Source: Elusimicrobiota bacterium (lineage in GTDB: Bacteria; Elusimicrobiota; Elusimicrobia; UBA1565; UBA9628). Taken from it: a stretch of 49,436 bases of DNA. How positions within the stretch are numbered: position 1 is the stretch's first letter; every line of letters starts with the position of its first letter. The notes under the pieces were generated by a model, which was given only the letters and a program-made list of their open reading frames with translations, did no database searches and was not told where the DNA came from. Positions 16,709 to 23,574 of this stretch are shown piece after piece. Both the position numbers and the translations under genes were made by a program. The stretch lies in the NCBI GenBank assembly GCA_016191335.1, contig JACPOW010000120.1, forward strand, positions 1 through 49,436, read 5' to 3'.

Positions 16709-19700
16709 ATGAATAGACACCGGCGCCCCTCGAGCCAGACGCGTGCGGCCTTCCTCCTCGCCGCCGCCATCGCGCTCTCCCCGTTCCGCGCCGCGGCGCA
16801 GTCCGTGCAGGTCTTCATCAACACCGCGTTCGTCGCCAGCCCCGCGGTGTGCACGACCTATGTCGGGACCCCCACCATCTTCCGCTGCCCCCTCTCCGAC
16901 CGCCCCGGCACCGGCAACATCTCCAACGAGCCCCACATCGAGTTCGAGGAGAACGGCCCGCTGCGCTGCAACGCCCTGGCGCGGCCTTCCGGGACCATCG
17001 ACGCGAACTTCTGCCAGGACCGCGTGTTCCTGTGCACGCAGATCGGCGTCAACAGCTCCACCGCCGGCTCGGTCGCCATCGACGAGATCAGCTTCGAGCT
17101 GTTCAAGTTCCAGGACGGCTCCAACCCCCTGGACCCCGCGTCGACGCCGCCCCTGCGCACCTTCTTCATCGACGTCCCCGGCGCTGCGACCAACGCCGAT
17201 CCGACGGTCCCCAACGGCGGCGTCGAAGCCGCGTGCGTGATGTGGGACGGCTCGGCCAACATCCAGGGCGAGTTCGGCAAGACGAACGGCCAGTACGGCT
17301 TCCGCGTCTCGGTCAAGACCAATCAGGTCGGCCAGAGCGGCAACATCTCCATCACGGCGACCCGGGCCTATCCTTCCGGCGCGACGCTCGACAACAACCT
17401 CGATGCCGTCTCGCAGAAGCCGATCGCCGTGGACGTGACGAACGTGCACGTCATCCGCTCCTCCCCGACGGTCGTCGGCCAGATCACCGGCGTCGCCTCC
17501 CAGCCCTACAACTTCACGTACCGCCTGTCGAAGGACGCGACGATGTACCTGACGATCAACAGCTCTCTTCCGCCTTACGAGCAGCTCCGCCGCGTCGTGC
17601 CCGGGCTGCCGAAGGTCGGCGAGGGCGTCCCGCAAGGGACCCTGCTCAACGGCGACTCATGGGACGGGCGCGACGAGAACGGCAACGTCCTGACCGCGGG
17701 CCAATACCTCGCCGTGTTCCAGGCCAACAGCGTCGACCAGTACACGAAGTTCACCGGCGTCGGCGCCAACAACTTCGGCGACCTCTCCCATCCGACCACC
17801 CGCCAGGTGGCGATCGACCCGCTGCAGATCACGGACATCCGGGTCCAGCCGCTCACGGGCGGCTCGACCTCGCTGGCCGTGATGTCCTACCTCCTGACCG
17901 AGGCGGCGACGGTGTACATCGACATCTATCCGCCCAACACCCAGTTCTGCGACACCGTCCTCAACAGCGCCGTCGACACCGCCCTCGCGGACGTCAGCAA
18001 CATCCAGGGCGACCCTCAGGGCGCCGACCCGCTGGCGCCGGCCAAGAAGTTCGCTCCGCGGATGGGCGACTGTGCGACCGGCTTCGCGGTGGCTCCCGTC
18101 AAGAGCATCGCCGAGATCAAGACCCTGCGCTCCCAGGTCATCAGTTTCTGGGACGGCCGCGACACCGCGGGCAACCTCGTCGACGACGGCGACTACGTCT
18201 TCGTGATCTACGCGGCGCTGCCCTCGCAGCGCGGCGCGCCCTACCGGACCAGCGCCTTCGACCGGCGCGTGTGGACCTCGATCGCCAAGATCGGCTTCCT
18301 GCCGGTGCTCCGCGGCCTCGTCGGCATCACCCAGATCTCCCCGACCTCGACCGTGGTCGGCTCGAGCCCCGCGGTGGCCGGGATCAACCCCTTCACCTTC
18401 CGCTATACGCTGACCCGCGACGCGAACGTGTCGATGAAGATCTTCAACGCGAACGGGAACACCTTGGTCAAGACGCTCGTGAACAACGAGACCCGGCCCG
18501 GGGCGTTCGCGAACGCCGAGGTCTGGACCGACGGCACGGACGACTCCGGCCAGGTCGTATCCTCGGGCACCTACCTCGTCCAGCTGACGGCCAGCGACCC
18601 GGCCCAGCCCGCCAAGGTCTCCACGACGACCGCGATGTTCCCCGTCGACCTGTTCCGGATCACCGACGTCGCGGTCACGCCCCTGCTCAGCGGCGCCTCC
18701 GACAACGTCGTCCTCAACTACCAGCTCTCCCAGCCGATGTTCGTGGCCTGGAACATCTATCCTCCGGGCTCGGTCATCGTCAACAGCACCGGCGCCTGGC
18801 CTCCTTGCGCCGCCCAGACCCCGCCGGCGGCCTGCACGAGCGCTTCGGTCCTGACGCCCGCGCCCGCCTCGCTCCAGGCGGCCCCCGTGGTGACCTTCCG
18901 CGGCCTGCGCCCCGGCCGCCTCAAGATCTCCGAGTTCTGGGACGGCCGCGACGTGAACGGCCTGTTCGTCCCGGATGGGAACTACATCTTCACCCTGACC
19001 GCCCAGTCCACGACCACGCCCAAGCACTTCGCGTCGGACAAGGTGTTCGGCAACATCACCGTGGCCCGCGGCTCGATCATCTTCACCCAGTTCAACGTGC
19101 TGCCCGACACCCCCGAGCTGTTCAACTCGAGCAACTCGATCACGCTGCACCCTTTCACGATCAACTACGCGCTGACCCGTCAGTCCTCGGTGACGATCCA
19201 GATCCTCAATACGAACGTCCCGGCGGGCGTGGTGCGCACCATCGTCGCCGGCGCCGTCCGGCCCGCGGGGCTCCTCCAGACGGACGTCTGGGACGGGCGC
19301 AACGACACGGGGAACTTCCCGCCGTCCGGCTTCTACCTGGTGCGCGCGGTCGCCGAAGACGTCGCCTCGGTCCTCTCTTCGGGGGCCACGGCTCAACTGA
19401 CCATCGCCTTCGACCCGCTGCGCATCTTCGATCTCGCGATCACGCCGCTGCGCGCCGACTCCGGGCCGGCCGTGCTCTCCTACCAGGTGTCGGAGACCAT
19501 GAAGGTCTCGATCAAGATCTATAAATCCGGCACCATCTTCGACCTCGCCGGCAACCCTACGCCGCCCGAGACGCAGTCGCTGGTCAAGCGCATCGTCGGC
19601 GTGCGCCCCGCCCGCACGCAGATCAACGATTCGTGGGACGGCACCGACTTCAAGTTCTCGCTGCTCAAGGACGGCTCGTATAAGTTCAAGATCGTGGGCT

Positions 19701-20134
19701 CGACCGACATGGCCGCGATCGACGACAACACCGGGAACGTCCTCAACCCCGCCGCGCTCTCCCTCGACCGTCTCATCGACGAGATCCCCCTGGTGCGCAA
19801 CCGCTCCCTATCGCCCAACGAAGATTTCATCAACAACTCCTTCAACTACCCGAACCCGGTCAGCGGAGAGTCCACCACGTTCCAGATCTACTCGCCCTTC
19901 CGGGCCGTCGCGAAGATGAAGCTCTTCACGATCTCCGGCGAGCTCGTCCTGGACAAGAACTTCGGCGAGGTCCCGCCCGCCTTCCAGGCCGGACCGGTGA
20001 CGTACGTCTGGACCAAGCTCAACCAGTCGGGCAACAAGGTCGCGCGCGGCCTCTATTTCGCGGTGATCAGGATCGAGGAGACCGAAGGCGGCAAGAACAT
20101 CCTCCAGACGGTCAAAAAGGTGCTGATCCAGTGA
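16709..20134 (+). CDS. Large secreted protein with seven FlgD-like Ig repeats and a C-terminal sorting-like domain
   Basis: 1141 aa from the ATG at 16709. Signal peptide about 1-31 (ending RAAAQS). The N-terminal 230 residues contain several Cys and have no recognised fold. Seven units of the FlgD-Ig type follow, each ending with a WDGxDxxGxxVxxGxY-like motif, at about residues 316, 479, 604, 742, 859, 974 and 1100. The last unit is part of a C-terminal block with FNYPNPVSGESTTFQIYSP and a final VKKVLIQ. This resembles type-A C-terminal domains used in type IX secretion and similar surface display. The next gene encodes a PorV-like barrel. Prediction: a cell-surface filamentous or adhesive protein. 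The frame opens at a TTG (16658) upstream, rejected because the signal peptide starts at 16709. Confidence 0.8.
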   Translation: MNRHRRPSSQTRAAFLLAAAIALSPFRAAAQSVQVFINTAFVASPAVCTTYVGTPTIFRCPLSDRPGTGNISNEPHIEFEENGPLRCNALARPSGTIDANFCQDRVFLCTQIGVNSSTAGSVAIDEISFELFKFQDGSNPLDPASTPPLRTFFIDVPGAATNADPTVPNGGVEAACVMWDGSANIQGEFGKTNGQYGFRVSVKTNQVGQSGNISITATRAYPSGATLDNNLDAVSQKPIAVDVTNVHVIRSSPTVVGQITGVASQPYNFTYRLSKDATMYLTINSSLPPYEQLRRVVPGLPKVGEGVPQGTLLNGDSWDGRDENGNVLTAGQYLAVFQANSVDQYTKFTGVGANNFGDLSHPTTRQVAIDPLQITDIRVQPLTGGSTSLAVMSYLLTEAATVYIDIYPPNTQFCDTVLNSAVDTALADVSNIQGDPQGADPLAPAKKFAPRMGDCATGFAVAPVKSIAEIKTLRSQVISFWDGRDTAGNLVDDGDYVFVIYAALPSQRGAPYRTSAFDRRVWTSIAKIGFLPVLRGLVGITQISPTSTVVGSSPAVAGINPFTFRYTLTRDANVSMKIFNANGNTLVKTLVNNETRPGAFANAEVWTDGTDDSGQVVSSGTYLVQLTASDPAQPAKVSTTTAMFPVDLFRITDVAVTPLLSGASDNVVLNYQLSQPMFVAWNIYPPGSVIVNSTGAWPPCAAQTPPAACTSASVLTPAPASLQAAPVVTFRGLRPGRLKISEFWDGRDVNGLFVPDGNYIFTLTAQSTTTPKHFASDKVFGNITVARGSIIFTQFNVLPDTPELFNSSNSITLHPFTINYALTRQSSVTIQILNTNVPAGVVRTIVAGAVRPAGLLQTDVWDGRNDTGNFPPSGFYLVRAVAEDVASVLSSGATAQLTIAFDPLRIFDLAITPLRADSGPAVLSYQVSETMKVSIKIYKSGTIFDLAGNPTPPETQSLVKRIVGVRPARTQINDSWDGTDFKFSLLKDGSYKFKIVGSTDMAAIDDNTGNVLNPAALSLDRLIDEIPLVRNRSLSPNEDFINNSFNYPNPVSGESTTFQIYSPFRAVAKMKLFTISGELVLDKNFGEVPPAFQAGPVTYVWTKLNQSGNKVARGLYFAVIRIEETEGGKNILQTVKKVLIQ

Positions 20135-21006
20135 GAACGATCTCCCTCGCCGTCCTGTGCCTCCTCGCCCTGCTCGCGGCGCCGTCCGCGCGCGCCGCCG
20201 ACTCGAACGTCGGCACCAGCGGAGCCAACTTCCTGAAGATCGGGCAGGGCTCGGCCCGCGCGATGGCCATGGGCGGCGCGTACGTCGCGCTCTCCGAAGG
20301 GGCCGACGCGATGGCCTGGAACCCGGCCGGCCTCGCCGTCACCCAGCAGCGCGAGCTCGGCTTCTCCTACCTGCGCTACATCCAGGACGTGGACTCCCCG
20401 CTCTATCTCGCGCCCGGGAGCCAGATCGGCGTGCGCGACGGTCAGATGTCCATCGGCCTCGCCCGCTCCTTCTGGTACGAGAAGCTCTTCCTGGGAGGCT
20501 CCCTGCGCGCCGTCCACGAGGACATCGCCGGCGCGGTGAAGGACACGGTCGTCGGCGACGTCGGCGTGATCCTGAAGCCGAACCCGACGCTGTCGCTCGG
20601 CTTCGCGATGCAGAACTTCGGCTCGGGCTCGGGCAACGTCCCGCGCATCACCCGCGGCGGCGCCGGCCTGCGGCTCGGCGATTTCGTGACCGTGGGCCTC
20701 GAGCTCAGCAAGGCGTCGGACAGCGGCGCGCGCATCGGCCTGGGCGGAGAGTTCCAGCTGCCCGAGGAATATCTCGACGTCGGCCAGTTGGCCTTCCGCA
20801 TCGGCTACCGGAACAGCGACTATCTCGGCCAGAGCACGGACGAGACCCTGAAGTCCCTGCGCCTGGACCGCGCCAACAACCTGTCCTTCGGCTTCGGCAT
20901 GTACACGTCCCAGGCCTTCGGCTACGGCGTCTCCCTCGACTACGCGTTCGTTCCTTATGGTGCGCTCGGGACGGTCGACCAGATCTCAGTCAAGTTGAAA
21001 TTTTAA
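20131..21006 (+). CDS. PorV/PorQ family outer-membrane protein
   Basis: 291 aa. A signal peptide (about 1-22) is followed by the family start GTSGANFLKIGQGSARAMAMGGAYVAL and the MAWNPAGLA motif; the rest is alternating beta strands ending in a Phe (VKLKF), as in outer-membrane barrels. PorV shuttles cargo carrying a C-terminal sorting domain in type IX secretion, and PorQ-like relatives have unknown roles. The GTG start overlaps the stop of the large FlgD-repeat gene, a strong hint that the two proteins work together (cargo and barrel). No other type IX component is seen in the window. Confidence 0.85.
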   Translation: MRTISLAVLCLLALLAAPSARAADSNVGTSGANFLKIGQGSARAMAMGGAYVALSEGADAMAWNPAGLAVTQQRELGFSYLRYIQDVDSPLYLAPGSQIGVRDGQMSIGLARSFWYEKLFLGGSLRAVHEDIAGAVKDTVVGDVGVILKPNPTLSLGFAMQNFGSGSGNVPRITRGGAGLRLGDFVTVGLELSKASDSGARIGLGGEFQLPEEYLDVGQLAFRIGYRNSDYLGQSTDETLKSLRLDRANNLSFGFGMYTSQAFGYGVSLDYAFVPYGALGTVDQISVKLKF

Positions 21007-21028
21007 TGGTTTTTTAATGGCCAACGTA

Positions 21029-21057
21029 TTGACACGCTATGGGTCGGGTGTTACACT
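21029..21057 (+). promoter_or_regulatory. Consensus promoter of the Flp pilin operon
   Basis: TTGACA (21029-21034), 17-nt spacer, TACACT (21052-21057), then 8 nt to the pilin ATG at 21066. It is among the best promoters in the window and implies an essentially leaderless pilin mRNA. The same hexamers and spacing recur at 45027-45055. Confidence 0.85.
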
Positions 21058-21065
21058 CAGAACGG

Positions 21066-21248
21066 ATGAAGACACGTTCTTTTCGTCGGATCGTAAAAGG
21101 AAAGAATGGCCAAACGGCCATCGAGTACCTGCTCACGACGGTGGCCTTGGTCACCGTTTTCGCGGGGATGTACGGGTTCCTTCAGGGGCAGCTGAAGAAG
21201 CTGTTCACGATCGCGGGCGTCAAGATCTTGTCGACGTATCCGAAATAG
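21066..21248 (+). CDS. flp: Flp-type pilin 1
   Basis: 60 aa. Major-pilin candidate of a type IVb (Tad) pilus. A basic leader (residues 1-15, with R/K) ends at Gly, and the mature protein would begin QTAIEYLLTTVALVTVF. Glu at +5 and Tyr at +6 are as required by the prepilin peptidase and for assembly. A short hydrophilic C-terminus follows. The start at 21066 is chosen because the upstream ATG at 21039 lies inside the promoter spacer. The pilin is first in the tad operon. No prepilin peptidase gene is found in the window, so processing must be done by a protein encoded elsewhere. Confidence 0.85.
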   Translation: MKTRSFRRIVKGKNGQTAIEYLLTTVALVTVFAGMYGFLQGQLKKLFTIAGVKILSTYPK

Positions 21249-21280
21249 CGTAGACGGAATTCCTGGAAGGGGAGAATTAC

Positions 21281-21502
21281 ATGCTCATGAAACTGTCTCA
21301 GGTGGGGTCGTGGCTCAAGGCGAAGACGTCCAATCGCAAGGGTCAGAACACGGTCGAGTATCTCTTGATGCTCACGGTCGTCGTCGGCGTCGTGCTCGTT
21401 TCGGGCGCGATGCTCAAGAAGTTCATGCCGACGCTGTTCAACAACATCCAGCAGATGATCACCGGCGCCGCCGGCCAGATGGGCAGCGGCAGCGGGAACT
21501 AG
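21281..21502 (+). CDS. flp: Flp-type pilin 2
   Basis: 73 aa. The leader of about 20 residues ends at Gly, and the mature end reads QNTVEYLLMLTVVVGVVLVSG, with Glu+5 and Tyr+6. The C-terminus is Gly/Ser-rich (GSGSGN). A strong ribosome binding site (AAGGGGAG, about 21268-21275) precedes the ATG, in contrast to pilin 1, which has none. An 11-bp hairpin follows the gene. Either this or pilin 1 could be the major subunit; the better ribosome binding site and downstream hairpin favour high expression of this one. Confidence 0.88.
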   Translation: MLMKLSQVGSWLKAKTSNRKGQNTVEYLLMLTVVVGVVLVSGAMLKKFMPTLFNNIQQMITGAAGQMGSGSGN

Positions 21503-21515
21503 GTTCGCCGGGCTG

Positions 21516-21541
21516 GCTCCGGGCCCGCGAGGGCCCGGAGC
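21516..21541 (+). other. GNRA-capped hairpin between flp2 and tadE
   Basis: Perfect 11-bp stem (21516-21526 with 21531-21541) closed by a GCGA tetraloop, extendable by GGCT/AGCC (21511-21514 with 21544-21547). There is no T-run, so it is unlikely to be a full terminator. It probably stabilises the upstream pilin mRNA or partly stops transcription, giving more pilin than assembly proteins. Confidence 0.7.
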
Positions 21542-21562
21542 ATAGCCTGGGGGAGAAAGGCC

Positions 21563-22003
21563 GTGAAAAGGGTTCGAGTCGGGCGGTCGGGCCAGGTCGT
21601 CGTCGAGATGCTCCTGATCCTGCCCGTGTTCCTGACGATCATTTTCACGATCATGGAGATCGGATACGTCTCGTTCCAGCTCATCCTTCTGAATCACGCG
21701 ACGTACGAAGTGGCTCGCATCGGCGGCATGACGACGACCTCGCCTCCGGGACACGGCTGCGGAAAGCTCAACGAAATCATGAAAACGATCATCCAATCGG
21801 CGACGGTCTCCTGCAGCACGGAGAAGACCCTGACCGACCCGCAGTCGCAGCAGGACAATTTCGACCTCATCATCACCGGCAACAACACCATCAAGCTCGT
21901 TTTTCCGATCAGCAGCGTGATCCTGGCCAAGCCGAAGGGAACGGGCATGCGGCTGCTTCAGGCGGTCGTCAGGATGCCGATCGAGTCGCCGCTCAAGAAA
22001 TAG
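21563..22003 (+). CDS. tadE: TadE-like pseudopilin
   Basis: 146 aa. The N-terminus has the prepilin-like leader ending RSG and a mature start QVVVEMLLILPVFLTIIF with Glu+5, the mark of TadE minor pilins. The conserved NHATYEVARIG segment after the helix is typical of TadE. The C-terminal part is a small soluble domain with two Cys (C-G-KLN and SC-STEK). The GTG start is preceded by GGGGGAG. It belongs to the tad operon, and minor pilins of this type prime or regulate pilus assembly. Confidence 0.85.
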   Translation: MKRVRVGRSGQVVVEMLLILPVFLTIIFTIMEIGYVSFQLILLNHATYEVARIGGMTTTSPPGHGCGKLNEIMKTIIQSATVSCSTEKTLTDPQSQQDNFDLIITGNNTIKLVFPISSVILAKPKGTGMRLLQAVVRMPIESPLKK

Positions 22004-22016
22004 GGAATCGAAAAAC

Positions 22017-22772
22017 ATGGAAAAGAAAGGCGTGCTGGTCCCGATGCTCCTCGCGATGGGCGCCGCCGTGTTCTATCTGATGGTGCTCAGCAGCAAGGAG
22101 AGCGCCCTGCGCGGCGCCTACGAGACCGCCAAGGTCCTGTCCGCCCGCGTGGACATCCCCGAGCGCACGGTCCTCAAGGAGGACATGGTCGAGGTCCTCG
22201 AGGTGCCGCGCAAGTTCATGCAGCAGGACTCCTTCGAGATCAAGACGCAGAGCGACATGAAGCTCATCGTCAACCTCGTCACGCGCAACCGCGTGCCCAA
22301 GGGCAACCAGCTGACGCAGTCCTCCCTGATCTCGCTCTCGCCCGAATCCGGTCTCAGCGTCAAGATCCCTCCCGGCTACCGCGGCGCGATCCTGCCGATC
22401 GACCAGGAGATGAAGATCCTGATCAAGCCCGGCGACCGCGTGGACGTGCTCGTCACCTTCGACGCGCTGATGAACGACGGCCGCAAGGAGAAGGTCACGG
22501 CCACCATCCTCCAGAACGTGCTCGTGATCGCGGTCGGCACCAACCTCGGCCAGGGCATGAACGCGCGACAGTTCAAGAACCTCGGCGACAAAGAGGAGAA
22601 GACGGCCGCCTTCTCGGAGAAGGCTTCCGTCAGCCTCGCGCTCAATCCGAACGAAGCCCAGTACCTGGCCCTGGCCATCAAGCAGGGCGACACGACGGTG
22701 ATCATGCGCGGCCTCGGCGACGCCGAGATGCACCCGATGGAGATGGCCAGCTTCCGCAAGCTGTTCCGTTAG
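22017..22772 (+). CDS. cpaB: CpaB/RcpC family pilus assembly protein
   Basis: 251 aa. One N-terminal TM helix (about 7-25), then a SAF domain (about 40-105, AKVLSARVDIPERTVLKEDM...) and the RcpC-like C-terminal half (about 120-245, with AILPIDQEMKILIKPGDRVDVLVTF). CpaB is a periplasmic component that supports the secretin and may bind peptidoglycan. It has normal length and sits in the usual position before the secretin. There is no clear ribosome binding site before the ATG. Confidence 0.9.
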   Translation: MEKKGVLVPMLLAMGAAVFYLMVLSSKESALRGAYETAKVLSARVDIPERTVLKEDMVEVLEVPRKFMQQDSFEIKTQSDMKLIVNLVTRNRVPKGNQLTQSSLISLSPESGLSVKIPPGYRGAILPIDQEMKILIKPGDRVDVLVTFDALMNDGRKEKVTATILQNVLVIAVGTNLGQGMNARQFKNLGDKEEKTAAFSEKASVSLALNPNEAQYLALAIKQGDTTVIMRGLGDAEMHPMEMASFRKLFR

Positions 22773-22802
22773 AAATCAGTTAGAAACAATTTTGGCGTAT
22801 CC

Positions 22803-22808
22803 TAGACT
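22803..22808 (+). promoter_or_regulatory. Possible -10 box before the secretin gene
   Basis: TAGACT, 7 nt before the ATG at 22816, with TTAGAA (22781-22786) as a weak -35 at 16-nt spacing. It could give an internal leaderless transcript of the secretin and ATPase genes. Confidence 0.4.
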
Positions 22809-22815
22809 CGACAAC

Positions 22816-23559
22816 ATGAATCGACAACTGTGGACGGCGGCAGCACTCGTTTGCGCGCTTGCGGCGCGGGCTTCGGCCCAGCCGGAAGACTCGCTGATCG
22901 CCGTCTCGGCGGACATCGTCGAGATCTCAGGTTCCGTGCAGCGCGACATCGGTTTCTCCTGGACTCCTTTCGCGGCCGGCATCGGCTTCGCCGAGAAGAC
23001 GATCCCGGGCATCTACCGTATCGGCGATTTCGCCCGTCAGACCCAGCTCCAGACCCAGCTCAAGATGCTTGAAACCGAAGGCAAGGCCCAGCTCCTGTCG
23101 AACCCCAAGGTGGTGGTTCAGGCCCAGTCCCAGGCCAACTTCGTCGTCGGCGGCGAGATCCCTTATCCGTCGGCCAACGGCAACGGCACCGTGACCGCCG
23201 ACTTCAAGAAGTTCGGCGTGATCCTGAACATCGTCCCGGTCATCAACCCCAACAAGAAGGACACGATCCGGGCGGAGCTGCAGCTCGAGGTGTCCAACGC
23301 CGACTTCTCCAAGCCCGTCCAGGTCGGCAACACCTCGGTGCCCTCGATCATCACGCGCCAGATCCAGACGGCCGTCGAGATCAAGAGCGGCGAGACCCTC
23401 GTCATCGGCGGCCTGAAGTCGAGCACCAAGAGCGTCGCCAAGACCAGGGTCCCGTTCATCGGCAGCATCCCGATCCTCGGCCTCCTCTTCACGACGACGA
23501 GCGTCGTCGAGGAGCAGAAGTCCCTCTTCCTCTTCATCACCATGGAGATCGTGAAATGA
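22816..23559 (+). CDS. cpaC: Short CpaC/RcpA-type secretin
   Basis: 247 aa. Outer-membrane ring of the Tad apparatus. Signal peptide about 1-21. The secretin domain is recognisable from about residue 70: QLQTQLKMLETEGKAQLLSNPKV, then VVGGEIPYP, and the C-terminal signature RVPFIGSIPILGLLF followed by FLFITMEIV. Normal CpaC/RcpA secretins are about 400-500 aa with N-terminal pilotin-like, BON or N0 domains. Here only about 45 residues precede the secretin core, so those domains are missing. The start at 22816 is set by the signal peptide and the -10 box; the frame also opens at a TTG at 22792. Confidence 0.88.
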   Translation: MNRQLWTAAALVCALAARASAQPEDSLIAVSADIVEISGSVQRDIGFSWTPFAAGIGFAEKTIPGIYRIGDFARQTQLQTQLKMLETEGKAQLLSNPKVVVQAQSQANFVVGGEIPYPSANGNGTVTADFKKFGVILNIVPVINPNKKDTIRAELQLEVSNADFSKPVQVGNTSVPSIITRQIQTAVEIKSGETLVIGGLKSSTKSVAKTRVPFIGSIPILGLLFTTTSVVEEQKSLFLFITMEIVK

Positions 23560-23574
23560 GGACGGCAAGCGATC

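Noticed and set aside
21039-21065. ATG at 21039 as start of pilin 1
   Set aside because: It lies in the spacer of the promoter TTGACA-17-TACACT and would not be transcribed.
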